Positions 1-11,138 of a stretch of DNA of 64,000 nucleotides are shown here, in pieces. The position numbers and the translations under genes were made by a program. Under the pieces are notes generated by a model that was not told where the DNA came from, ran no database searches, and saw only the letters and a program-made list of their open reading frames with translations. The stretch's first letter is position 1, and the number at the start of each line of letters is the position of its first letter. Location of the stretch: NCBI RefSeq assembly GCF_014133895.1, contig NC_050729.1, positions 868,001 through 932,000 on the forward strand. Direction: 5' to 3'. This stretch comes from Torulaspora globosa. Lineage: Eukaryota; Ascomycota; Saccharomycetes; Saccharomycetales; Saccharomycetaceae.

Positions 1-590
1 TCGTCAGCCCACTTCTTCCAGTTAACTTTGTAGCCCTCGTGGTTATGGCTCTCTTCTTCAATGTCTTTCATCCAAGCAGTGTCCCTGCCAAAGATACGAC
101 TTGAGTATCTTGCGGTTCTGTTGTAAAACTCAGAGTCTCCAATCCACTGAGACGAGAACAGGTCGCCCATGACTACCACATGAGAGGGATGCAACCTTTT
201 CCTCATCATGGAGGCGATGTGTCCCAGATAATAATCATTCCCGAATATATCCAATCTTGTGATGTAGGGGGTCTTTTCCCAGACACCTTTGATCTGAGGA
301 TCTCCAAATGCCATTAAATGGATGTCTCTCGGTTGATCTCCAGTAGCTACAGTTTGATCTGGTCTTGTGAAAGTATGCTCTCTTACATCGTCGAAATATC
401 TTCTTGCATAGAAAACCATTCTTTCCCAGGAGGATAAAACTTGCGGATCCTCAGTCGGTTTTTTATCATAGCAGTGCCATGAGCATTGTTTAGGATGCAG
501 AGATGGATAAGTAAAGATGAAGATGTTGCTTAAGATTGATAAAAAACTCGCCAATGTCGCAAGTTTCTTAATGAAGGACTTGGACTGCAT
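1..590 (-). CDS. TED1: TED1-like ER phosphoesterase, 5' part only (cut by window edge)
   Basis: The first 196 codons of a minus-strand gene are visible; the C-terminus lies beyond base 1. The ATG is at 588-590. A hydrophobic signal anchor covers about residues 9-29. Metallophosphoesterase motifs follow: GDPQ (96-99), GNDYYLGH (117-124) and MGDLFS (141-146). The Ted1/Cdc1 family acts in the ER lumen on GPI anchors; Ted1 removes ethanolamine phosphate from the second mannose so that the anchored protein can leave the ER. Ted1 is preferred over its relative Cdc1 because APQ12 and GVP36 follow on the same strand, as in S. cerevisiae YIL039W-YIL041W. Confidence 0.85.
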   Translation of the reverse strand, partial: MQSKSFIKKLATLASFLSILSNIFIFTYPSLHPKQCSWHCYDKKPTEDPQVLSSWERMVFYARRYFDDVREHTFTRPDQTVATGDQPRDIHLMAFGDPQIKGVWEKTPYITRLDIFGNDYYLGHIASMMRKRLHPSHVVVMGDLFSSQWIGDSEFYNRTARYSSRIFGRDTAWMKDIEEESHNHEGYKVNWKKWAD

Positions 591-827
591 CTCCTCTAGC
601 AAATTGCCCGACTTGATCCCAGAAGGGCCTTCCGCACTTGGTTTTCAAAAGTTCTCTTATCTTTGAAGCTTTTCGAATAATGACGCCCAGATCGCTAACT
701 CGCGTACAAGCCCGACCGATGTTAAAGAACCCGTCAGCATAGATTAAATGGTATATTCAGTAGAATTGTATAAAAATTACAGAGTTTGAGTTCGGCGTTT
801 CAAGCAAAGATGGAGGATGATCTGCTT

Positions 828-1994
828 TCATATTCTTTTCCTCTTTTTTTCCTTCTGCTTCTGTTTGTCACCGAGAATCAATTCTTCAAACACTCTGGCC
901 TCCTCATCCTCCTCTGGAGTCCTCTTTGCCTTGGCGAATTTATCAGCCATGTAGAGCAGACCCTTTGCCTTGACAAGCCGCATCTTGGTAGGTACGCTAG
1001 GGTCGTTCAAGATCTTGTTGCAAACTTCTTTGAGTTTCTTTTCCAACTCGTATTTCGACATAGCCCACATGACGCCCAAAGCTTTTCCTGCCATCATCGA
1101 CTCATACTTAGCTCTCTCGTAGTCTTCGAGCTCGTCGGGATTAACTTCGTTCATTTGCTCCAATGCCTTCTGTGCTTCTAGTCCTGTAGACAGCAGGTTG
1201 TAAGCCGATTTCACACTTCTTGCGTTGTCACGAACACCTGTGAAAAGCTTGGAGAACCCGTGAGTCTTCTTCGACATGATAAAATTGTTTGCCTTATTTC
1301 TGTAGCATTTGGAGAGAATGTACAGCAGTTCAAGACCAAAACTCTCCAGTTTCAAGTTCTCAACTTCCTGATCGAGTTTTGCTGCAAATTCATCCATGCG
1401 GCCATCCTTAACTGCCAAGATATATGAGTCCAACCTGTCATTCAGCTTCCTGGCCAATTCCTCGACTTGCTTGGCTATCTCTTCACGACGCTTCTTCTCT
1501 ATTTCCACAAGCTTCTCCCTCTGCTCCTTAGATAGCTTCTTCTGCTTCTCATCTGCTTTGGAAATTTCACTAGTGCCTGCGCTGCCGCTGCTCTTAACTT
1601 CTCCGCCTGAACCGGGCTCTGCCGGTGGTGACTCGCCTTTCTCCAACGTCTCTGACGCCTCATTGAGACCTTTAAACAATGAGAGCTCACCAATCCAATC
1701 CTTAAATCCGTCACCACCGAAGATCGCTGAGAAGTACTCTTCAGCATCTTCGAAACCCTGTGTTGGGATCGCATTTTCCTTACCAAACTGATCGTACCGG
1801 GATCTCAAATCAGGATCACTCAGAACCTGATACGCTTCGCCTACCGCTTGGAATTTAGCCTCTGCTTCGGGATCATTTGGGTGTTTATCGGGGTGAGTTT
1901 GCATCGCCCGCTTACGATACGCTTTCTTGATTTCCATGGCTGTTGCCGCGGGGGTGATCCCCAACACATCGTAGTACTCGGTATCCTTGACCAT
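828..1994 (-). CDS. CAJ1: Caj1-type J-domain co-chaperone
   Basis: 388 residues, close to S. cerevisiae Caj1 (391). The J domain is at about residues 6-72, with the Hsp70-stimulating HPD motif at 34-36. The middle (about 130-190) is acidic and lysine-rich, rich in charged residues and probably helical. The C-terminal domain (about 195-370) is the DnaJ-X region typical of Caj1/Djp1. The tail is very basic ([12 protein letters not shown]) and could bind lipid or nucleic acid. In baker's yeast Caj1 stimulates Hsp70 and associates with the plasma membrane. The gene is tandem with TED1 and APQ12. A CACGTG E-box lies at 2098-2103, about 105 bp upstream of the ATG. Confidence 0.95.
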   Translation of the reverse strand: MVKDTEYYDVLGITPAATAMEIKKAYRKRAMQTHPDKHPNDPEAEAKFQAVGEAYQVLSDPDLRSRYDQFGKENAIPTQGFEDAEEYFSAIFGGDGFKDWIGELSLFKGLNEASETLEKGESPPAEPGSGGEVKSSGSAGTSEISKADEKQKKLSKEQREKLVEIEKKRREEIAKQVEELARKLNDRLDSYILAVKDGRMDEFAAKLDQEVENLKLESFGLELLYILSKCYRNKANNFIMSKKTHGFSKLFTGVRDNARSVKSAYNLLSTGLEAQKALEQMNEVNPDELEDYERAKYESMMAGKALGVMWAMSKYELEKKLKEVCNKILNDPSVPTKMRLVKAKGLLYMADKFAKAKRTPEEDEEARVFEELILGDKQKQKEKKRKRI

Positions 1995-2186
1995 GATCGT
2001 TCTAGCTGGTCCCTTGTTGCAATTGTATCGCTTCTTAGCTTGGCGGCGAGGCTTATTACCGTATGGCTTTGAATACCAGACCTTTGTAGCCCTATGTCAC
2101 GTGTTTATCTCTTATTTGACTAGATCTACCATTATAAGATTACAAACGGGCTATTCTACCAGCTATGGTCCGTGAGCCTGCTGGAT

Positions 2187-2657
2187 TCAGGTCCAGCGAG
2201 CGGTGTTTGTCCTTGCTTGAATCAGTTGGAGAAGTTCCTTGACGCGGGACGTCAAAAGACCCAGAACCACACTGCAATGATCGAAGGAAGTATCCCCCAA
2301 GTATGCAGTCCACTTCGTCAAGACCACCTCGAAATCCTGACTTTGAGTGACGATCCGGTAAAGCAGAGGGATGTCCTTGTAGAAAACCTGATTGAAGCCT
2401 CTTAGAAAGACAAAACTGATGCCGAGAATGACGAAGACCGCAAGGAGTCTCCTGAGAATGATCACCATGTTGCAAAGAATGCGCCACGTCACATAGACAA
2501 CCAAGGCAGAAGCGAAAAAGAGAAACACATTTGGATGGTCTTTACTGAACTTTGCCATCAAGGGGATAATGATCTGGATGATCCGTACCAGCTTGGTAAG
2601 GAACAGTGCGATGTATTGTTCAAGCTGCTGCTCTGGATGCTCTTGAATGGTCGCCAT
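2187..2657 (-). CDS. APQ12: Apq12 nuclear envelope/ER membrane protein
   Basis: 156 residues, slightly longer than S. cerevisiae Apq12 (138). Two hydrophobic segments are evident, at about residues 45-65 and 70-90, separated by a short charged loop, followed by an amphipathic stretch and a soluble tail. Apq12 is an integral protein of the nuclear envelope and ER needed for membrane homeostasis and nuclear pore assembly, and mutants are impaired in mRNA export. Identification rests on the two-helix layout, the length and conserved position between TED1 and GVP36 homologues. The sequence itself diverges quickly in this family. Confidence 0.85.
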   Translation of the reverse strand: MATIQEHPEQQLEQYIALFLTKLVRIIQIIIPLMAKFSKDHPNVFLFFASALVVYVTWRILCNMVIILRRLLAVFVILGISFVFLRGFNQVFYKDIPLLYRIVTQSQDFEVVLTKWTAYLGDTSFDHCSVVLGLLTSRVKELLQLIQARTNTARWT

Positions 2658-3278
2658 GTAGTCAACTTTTGGTTCGATGTTGTGTTTATTACTTTTAATG
2701 TATTGTCTTGCTTGCTGTTTTCTGAAGTAAGATCAAGGTTTACTACGAAAAGAAGATTGATTTACAGGCGAATGTTGGCTGTAGAACGTACGGCGCCGGA
2801 ACGCTGTTCAGAGAACCAGCTGGGACCAAGGACCAGCTCCGTGCTGCAGTCATTATAGCGGACATGGGAGCCGTGCAATACTGGAGCTGAAGACGGCGAT
2901 TCACAAGAGAAAAATCACAAGAACCTAGGTACTATTGAACGGGTAAACCTGATTGTACCCTTATTGTTCTATCAATTACGTTCGCCTGAGTATCATATTC
3001 AGAACATGCACGGTACCAGGAATGGGAAGCTGGCTGTTCGTATTATCCCAATGAAAGAAGCGCTGGGCAGCCGATTGGCCTATATGACGAAGCTAGCGGA
3101 TACGTTAAACTTACGAGTAGAGATACATGCACTGGTGGGCGGAACATGGCCCAGAGGGCCCATCCGAAATCTGAAGGTGCACAACTCCGGTGGGGACAAC
3201 AGATCGGAATGGGGGAGTCGTCTGATCAAGCTAAATGTTAAATATTCCCATGCAGCGCAATAACACAACGAATTTACT
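2658..3278. other. Intergenic stretch, APQ12 promoter to tRNA-Gln
   Basis: No convincing gene. A 99-codon open frame on the plus strand (2964-3263) has no recognisable domain and ends just before the tRNA; I treat it as chance. The segment presumably carries the APQ12 promoter and the upstream flank of tRNA-Gln. No LTR remnant is recognisable beside the tRNA. Confidence 0.5.
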
Positions 3279-3350
3279 GGTTCTATAGTGTAGTGGTTAT
3301 CACTTTCGGTTTTGATCCGAACAACCCCGGTTCGAATCCGGGTAGGACCT
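3279..3350 (+). tRNA. tQ(UUG): tRNA-Gln(UUG)
   Basis: 72 nt cloverleaf. Acceptor arms GGTTCTA and TAGGACC pair with one T-G wobble, discriminator T. The anticodon stem is TTCGG/CCGAA with loop TTTTGAT, giving anticodon TTG. The T arm is CCCGG TTCGAAT CCGGG (B box GGTTCGAATCC). No intron. S. cerevisiae has tQ(UUG)E1 at the same place between CAJ1 and TPA1, so the position is ancestral. Confidence 0.96.
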
Positions 3351-3524
3351 TTTTGCCTCCAAGGCTTTCGCGGCGATCTTCGCTTATAAGTTCTTATGAC
3401 CATATAGGAAGAAATCTTCAATGCCAAGAAGCACACGTTCAGCCCATTGGGCCTTCTGACAAGCACTGCAGCTTGGTCTTCACCGATACAACAGCCTACA
3501 GAAGGTCAGCGGAACATAAAAAAG

Positions 3525-4181
3525 ATGTCAGAGCTTGTTTGTAAGAATGCTTCTGCCTTTTGCCGCATCGGGCCGTTTATCGCCCTGAACACCAACGCAT
3601 CGTTTCAATGTGTGGATAGATGAACATCCCTGATTCCTTTGCTGGATACTCAGTGTTGGCCATCTATTTCGCAAAGTTCAGGCTCAGGAAATATCCTTTT
3701 GACGTTCTCTGCATCGACATCAATTGGCCTGAACCTTATGTGGTCCTGTGCACTGTTATGAAGCGGCTACGAACCCGCCATTTTCTGAAAGGGAATGTCG
3801 ATGTACCTGAAAGAATTAGAATGGATATAGCGCCAAATCTTGAGATTCCAAATGGGTTGGAATGCGAAGTCCTGGAACTGCCTTATCGTGCTCGTAAAGT
3901 GAGCAACAGCCGTGTGATGAAAGTTTTATGGGGCCAGGGCACCAGGAATGCCATTGCCGAGTTCTTCGACGAACTTATGGTCCCTAGGCACTCAGAACTA
4001 TATCCAACTTCAAGCATTCCTCCTCTACGCGCCCCCTCAAGACGGAAAGGTAACGGAAGTGGCTAACCTCCTGAAACTCTTTCCAGAAGAGCTGGACGAG
4101 CTACAGCAGCTCCGGAAGGACTATAGGAGCTTCATTTACAGCAAAATTCGGGTATGGAACTTCAGCAAGAATAGTACATAA
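3525..4181 (+). CDS. Unrecognised gene candidate split over two frames (possible intron and +1 frameshift)
   Basis: I do not recognise this protein. A protein-like frame opens at ATG 3620 and runs to 4066. The overlapping +1 frame continues to a stop at 4181 with leucine- and charge-rich, helix-like sequence ending in RVWNFSKNST. The natural switch point is CCT AGG C at 3983-3989, resembling the Ty1-type CUU-AGG-C +1 site. Upstream, ATG 3525 opens a 32-codon frame. A GTAAGA at 3541 and a CAG at about 3649-3651 could splice it in frame to the main part. The whole could be a gene lost from S. cerevisiae, a decaying pseudogene or chance. No S. cerevisiae gene is known here. Confidence 0.35.
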
Positions 4182-4487
4182 ACAGCCGACAACGCGGACT
4201 AAAATGAGAACAGAGGCTTCATAGCATGATGCTCAGACCTCAGTGACTGCCAGTATACGGGCACTCGTCGGGTTCTGAAGGCAGGAAAGCGAATGGAAAC
4301 ACAGAGCCGTCGACATCACTTTCGCACCCGCCTGTCACCACAGACGTAAGTTGAATAAGTCGCTTCAAAGGTTGAATAGTAGCGCATTTTCGACCGAATC
4401 ATCAGCTTCAGTTAGAAAAAGTAGTCAACTCACAGGCCTGAAAGAAGCCTTCGCTAGAATAGTAGTGTGACAGCCGATTTGTCGAAG
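4182..4487. other. Intergenic, ISD11 upstream region
   Basis: About 300 bp between the split reading frame and ISD11. It presumably holds the ISD11 promoter. I see no recognisable binding site or repeat. Confidence 0.4.
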
Positions 4488-4784
4488 ATGTCCCCAGCAG
4501 CAGCTCCAACAAGATCTCAGGTGCTAAACTTATACAAGCAGTTTGTGAAGAACGCAAAACAGTTCAACGATTATAATTTCCGCGAATACTTCCTAAGAAG
4601 GGCAAGGTTTGATTTCAAAGAAAATGCTGCGATCCAGGATCCGGCAAAACTGGCTGCCATCTATGAGGAAGCACAGAAAAATTTAGGGGTTCTAAAGCGA
4701 CAATCCGTTATTTCCCAAATGTACACTTTTGACAAACTAGTGGTGGAACCTCTACATAAATCGCATAAACGTGACAGCCGTTGA
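4488..4784 (+). CDS. ISD11: Isd11 LYR-type partner of the mitochondrial cysteine desulfurase
   Basis: 98 residues starting at ATG 4488; an in-frame GTG seven codons upstream is not expected to initiate in yeast. Near the N-terminus is the LYR-family motif in the form VLNLYKQF, followed by [11 protein letters not shown] highly conserved block [15 protein letters not shown] sits near the C-terminus. In the mitochondrial matrix Isd11 binds and stabilises the desulfurase Nfs1, with acyl carrier protein as a third subunit, and is essential for Fe-S cluster assembly. It lies upstream of TPA1 as in S. cerevisiae (YER048W-A, YER049W). Confidence 0.96.
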   Translation: MSPAAAPTRSQVLNLYKQFVKNAKQFNDYNFREYFLRRARFDFKENAAIQDPAKLAAIYEEAQKNLGVLKRQSVISQMYTFDKLVVEPLHKSHKRDSR

Positions 4785-7129
<2,345 letters not shown>

Positions 7130-7255
7130 TCGAACAGCATCATGCGGCGATCGCTCTTATGAATGAGGGAATGAATTGTATAGAGGCAGTATAGAATTAT
7201 AGATGAAAAACCGATATGATAAGCTAGGAAGCGTGAGATAGTTACTAAAAAGGAA

Positions 7256-8266
7256 TCATTTGGAAACGTCATCGACGTCAACCTTCACAGCCTCCTCTTC
7301 GTCATCTGCTTCTGCTTGAGCCTTGCCATCAGACACACTAGACAAAGGGTTAGAGCTTTCAAAGCCAGAAACAAACTGTTCGATCAGCTTGGCTGAGGTT
7401 TGATGGTAGGCCAGCTGAGCGTTTGCCAGTTCCCTGATCTCGTGAGAGAAGTTTACAGCCGATAGCACTTCCTGCATCACAACGGTAGCGTCTTCTGTTG
7501 CTTGAGCAAATTGATCCTCCAAAGTCTCCATTTGGACCCTTAGGGAAGCCTCCTTTTCAGGTTTAGCCTTAGCCAAATTGGATCTTGCCACATCGTATTG
7601 CAATCTCTTGTACTCGACGTCCCTACGTGCTTTTTGAGCTTTCTTGAAGCTTTGCTCAAGACTCTCCCTCAACTGCTTGTTGAACTTAGTTTGGATCAAA
7701 GTGTCCTGCTGCAACCTCGCCTGAGCCACTTTGGCCTCCAGATCGCTGTATTTCAGCAACACAGAAGCGACCTGAGCCTCGTCATGATCGCCTATGTGGT
7801 TCAAATATTCGCTCGAGATCAACGAAACCTTGCTCAAAGCGTAGTTCAACGTTCTTGGCTCCTTAGCCGGTCCAGGAGTGATGAGTATGTTTTGCGCCTC
7901 AGAAGCTGAAGAAGCATGCGAAAGCTCCTGCACCTTGTGGGCAACCACCTTGGAAAAGTCGTTGACAGACTCGGTCACATACTTTGGATAGTCGTACGAC
8001 TCGTTCTCGTAAATTGAAGTGACATGTAAGAAATTCTCGTAGATTAGCTTGATAGTGTCAACTTTGCGCTCCAATTCCAAGTATTCCTGTGGAAGCTGTG
8101 AAATGTCAGTCACTTGCCCCAGTCTCTCCTGCACAAACCTCTGGGTCGACTGAGTTAAGTTGGGGATGTTGGTTGACAATTCCTGAGTCTTCTCAGAGAC
8201 CGCGGTGGAAAGTTCTTGGAATTTTTGGTTCAAAGAATTGGTGAAGCTGTTGAAGGAGGACATCAT
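7256..8266 (-). CDS. GVP36: Gvp36 BAR-domain protein of the Golgi and endocytic system
   Basis: 336 residues. The open frame extends upstream only by GTG, so I start at the first ATG (8264-8266); a second ATG follows at once and is equally possible. The N-terminus TQRFVQERLGQVTDISQLP and the later stretch VQMETLEDQFAQ match S. cerevisiae Gvp36 strongly. Most of the protein is charged, helical BAR-type sequence that dimerises and binds curved membranes. The C-terminal 40 residues are acidic. Gvp36 works in endocytosis, vacuole shape and actin polarity. Same strand and order as YIL041W relative to APQ12. Confidence 0.95.
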   Translation of the reverse strand: MMSSFNSFTNSLNQKFQELSTAVSEKTQELSTNIPNLTQSTQRFVQERLGQVTDISQLPQEYLELERKVDTIKLIYENFLHVTSIYENESYDYPKYVTESVNDFSKVVAHKVQELSHASSASEAQNILITPGPAKEPRTLNYALSKVSLISSEYLNHIGDHDEAQVASVLLKYSDLEAKVAQARLQQDTLIQTKFNKQLRESLEQSFKKAQKARRDVEYKRLQYDVARSNLAKAKPEKEASLRVQMETLEDQFAQATEDATVVMQEVLSAVNFSHEIRELANAQLAYHQTSAKLIEQFVSGFESSNPLSSVSDGKAQAEADDEEEAVKVDVDDVSK

Positions 8267-8771
8267 CGAATAACTTGAAGCTCTGCTGAGTCTTTGGATT
8301 GATTGTTGATCAAAAGTTTTCACTTTGTTCTAACTCTGATAGATGCGCCTCCCTTTTTATCGGCAGTCTTTTGAGCATATACAAGCCTTTGAAGTCAAAG
8401 CATCTCAAAGGGCATGTTTCAGTCCATAAGAGCTCGTTAGCAGTGTGTCTCGTAATCTTCTTGGCCAACTACGATCGACCTCCGTAGAGGCAATGGAAGG
8501 CCTCGCTCTCGTCTTTTCTAAGCAAGAATAACTATGTCAAATGCCAATTGTAGGCTACGATGGACGCCAATTGGCATGGCAAAGGCTCAAAGAGCAGCAG
8601 GAAACCTCAGATGTACCTTTTCAGCGGTTTCCAGCCACTGTTCAGTTTAAGCTCTTCCGAAGTCCATCAAAGCAAGACATCAGCACAGCTTATACTGAAG
8701 AAAAACGCATTGCAAGAGGCAGAGCTTTGGGACCAGACATTAGCGGGAGGAAAACGCTTTAGCAGGGTCAT
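8267..8771. other. Divergent promoter region GVP36/PKP1
   Basis: About 505 bp between two divergent genes. Small plus-strand open frames of 73 and 78 codons overlap one another in different frames and look like chance. I see no recognisable regulatory site. Confidence 0.4.
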
Positions 8772-10067
8772 ATGCATGGTTTACTGCTTAGAGTGAGGCC
8801 GCTACTGTGCCGGAGACTCCTGCAGTCTCTCGAGCGTAGATGGGCAATCAATGGCGTAGCTAGGATCAAGCCATTAGGGCACGGAGTAGCGATATTCCAT
8901 ACAGAGTCGCCGGTGAAAGCTGCAAATGGTGGTGAATACAAGGCAGCTAGTCTGTCTGAGCTGGGATTTAAGAAACACTACAAAATACGGTCGAATATTG
9001 AATTACTCATACAAGATTACGCAAAGAAACCCATAGAGCCCATTGGCTTTGAGTATTTGACTCATTACAAGCCACCATTGAGAGATAATGCTGAGTACAT
9101 GCTTAGCATAAAAACCGTTAATCTTTTGCTGTCCTACACCTGTCGGCAATTGGATGCGATACAAAGGCTTCCATACATTGTGGTGCTGAATCCCAACATC
9201 GAAATCAGCAACTCGCTGTACTTGAGGACTCTGGAAACATTGATTTCGATTGAGTATCCTTATGGCCTACAGAACCGAGAAACCATGGTCAAGCTACTGA
9301 CCACGTTTTTGGATGAGCATCAGGACACTTTGGTGACGCTGGCACGGGGCTTCCAAGAAGTCATGGAGTGTTATCCCAAAGAGTCTGTTTTCGAGTTCTT
9401 GAATCAGCATCTGAGGGATAGGATATCGATGAAATTACTGGCCACTCACTACCTATCCTTGCTTGATCAGTCCAAGAGTGATGTCGCAGGAAACATGATA
9501 GGTGTCTTACACAAAAATTTGAAGATCTCTGGCCTGATACGCCAGGTTTCAGAGTACGTGAACGACATGTGTTTTGTGAAATATGACCGCACCGTACCCA
9601 TATCAATCCTGACAGGCAGCGACATCACTTTCCCGTGCATACCGACTAGCTTGGAGTACGTCGTCACCGAAGTGCTGAAAAACTCCTGTCGAGCACACAT
9701 CGAGAGTAGTAATGCAGGAAATGCCCTCGCCGAGAAGCCCATCGAGATAACTATAGTAAGGAAGGACGATGAATTACAAATAAGAGTCCGCGATTATGGA
9801 GGCGGAATCTCACCTGAGGTCGAAGAAAAGATGTTTGATTACTCCTACAGTACTGTGAGCGAGAGAGTCAAGGATACTGGGGCCGAGGCTTACATGCTGC
9901 CAGGTGAGGACGTAAACAACGTTTGCGGGATGGGCTTTGGACTGCCCATGTGTAAGGCATATATTGAGATGTTTGATGGCAGGCTGGACATTCAGAGTCT
10001 CCTAGGTTGGGGTACGGACGTTTACATCAAAGTAAAAGGACCGTCAAAGGAAATGATGGAGGATTGA
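8772..10067 (+). CDS. PKP1: Pkp1-type mitochondrial pyruvate dehydrogenase kinase
   Basis: 431 residues. The first 35 residues are arginine-rich without acidic residues (MHGLLLRVRPLLCRRLLQSL), a typical matrix presequence. The BCDHK helical domain follows, then a GHKL ATPase fold with N box EVLKNSCRAH, G1 box DYGGGI and G2 box GMGFGLPMC. It phosphorylates E1-alpha (Pda1) of the pyruvate dehydrogenase complex and switches it off. S. cerevisiae Pkp1 has 394 residues. Position next to GVP36 fits YIL042C. The 3' end is only 40 bp from convergent RSM18. Confidence 0.94.
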   Translation: MHGLLLRVRPLLCRRLLQSLERRWAINGVARIKPLGHGVAIFHTESPVKAANGGEYKAASLSELGFKKHYKIRSNIELLIQDYAKKPIEPIGFEYLTHYKPPLRDNAEYMLSIKTVNLLLSYTCRQLDAIQRLPYIVVLNPNIEISNSLYLRTLETLISIEYPYGLQNRETMVKLLTTFLDEHQDTLVTLARGFQEVMECYPKESVFEFLNQHLRDRISMKLLATHYLSLLDQSKSDVAGNMIGVLHKNLKISGLIRQVSEYVNDMCFVKYDRTVPISILTGSDITFPCIPTSLEYVVTEVLKNSCRAHIESSNAGNALAEKPIEITIVRKDDELQIRVRDYGGGISPEVEEKMFDYSYSTVSERVKDTGAEAYMLPGEDVNNVCGMGFGLPMCKAYIEMFDGRLDIQSLLGWGTDVYIKVKGPSKEMMED

Positions 10068-10107
10068 ATTTAACACTTAAAGTTATGTACATGGAGTTTC
10101 ATAAGGC

Positions 10108-10614
10108 CTATAGTTTACCGCTAATTCTTGTTGGTAAAAATGAGACATCTCTGTGAGTTTTCGACAGTAAACCAATGGCTTGAGCTCTTCTTATCGCCTT
10201 GGACACACGACGTTGGTTCTTCGCTGATAAACCTGTAACATCTCTGTGAAGAATTTTGCCCGTGGAAGAGAGAAATTGGGAGAGCACCTCGGGACTAGTG
10301 TATAAGTCTAAGGGGTTGACACCAAATTTGTCAAACATATCATTGGCAGAGCGGTTGGATGAGCTGTGCTTTCTATCAAGATGTATTCTTCCTAAGGAAA
10401 AATCAAACGGATCATACGTGCTATCTCTCACGAATCTTTTCATTAGACGTGGGTCCACCTTCTTGCTATTTTCCGCTTTCCTGATAGAATCGACCTCTAC
10501 CTGCTTCTTGGTACTTGGCATGAATTTCATTCCTGGGTTCAACCTCGTTGCTGATGTGCTGAACATTCTGGCACCGGCAGCAGAGGCACGCAATTGGGGG
10601 AAGAACTGAGACAT
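10108..10614 (-). CDS. RSM18: Mitochondrial ribosomal small-subunit protein bS18m
   Basis: 168 residues from ATG 10612-10614; the longer frame begins with GTG. The N-terminus (FFPQLRASAAGARMFSTSATR) is a matrix presequence. The core matches the S18 family: YDPFDFSLGRIHLDRK, then HRDVTGLSAKNQRRVSKAIR and RAQAIGLL. S. cerevisiae Rsm18 ends soon after this motif at 138 residues. Here about 20 extra residues follow (SKTHRDVSFLPTRISGKL). It is a component of the mitochondrial 37S subunit, as YER050C. Confidence 0.95.
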   Translation of the reverse strand: MSQFFPQLRASAAGARMFSTSATRLNPGMKFMPSTKKQVEVDSIRKAENSKKVDPRLMKRFVRDSTYDPFDFSLGRIHLDRKHSSSNRSANDMFDKFGVNPLDLYTSPEVLSQFLSSTGKILHRDVTGLSAKNQRRVSKAIRRAQAIGLLSKTHRDVSFLPTRISGKL

Positions 10615-11138
10615 GAGGTATCTGAAACTTCTGGTCACTCTACGCTCCTCTTTTATGACGTTAACCTTTCAGTTATTGATCCTGCTATTTGGGCCACTTC
10701 GCAAAAAGCTTCATCGATAAAACTGAAATTTCGCTTTGTCTTTCTGCGAGCCAGATAACCAAGAATAAACAGTAAGTAAGAAAGCATGCTTCCTAATCTA
10801 CCGGCAGAGCAGATTTCATCTAATTTGATTCTTTTCGTAACTTGGCGTGCTTGCGATAGCCTCTGCTAACATAGCGTACAAGACTAGACTACGCACTTGG
10901 GAACCAAATCCGCATGAGGATTTAAGTCTTGAGGCTGAGGAAGAACCGGCGCGTATTTGTGCGTCATTGAATCCGCTCTTCCGCTCTTTCCATTTCTCTC
11001 TGTCGCCCTCTTGGTCTTCTTTTATTGTTCCTACTGAGCGGCGCTCAAATCCTTATAATTGATGTGCTCACAATCGAGCCGAACATAAAGGTTCAAGGAA
11101 CCGCCACTTCAAAGACCAGCCTGTTAGGAAGGACGATC
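10615..11138. other. Divergent promoter region RSM18/JHD1
   Basis: About 520 bp between two divergent genes. Pyrimidine-rich stretches lie near 10975-11030 upstream of JHD1. No gene or certain binding site is seen. An open frame reaches back to 11025 but I regard it as the 5' leader of JHD1. Confidence 0.4.

Noticed and set aside
2964..3263. 99-codon plus-strand frame before tRNA-Gln
   Set aside because: No domain, no plausible promoter spacing from the tRNA, and composition like non-coding DNA.
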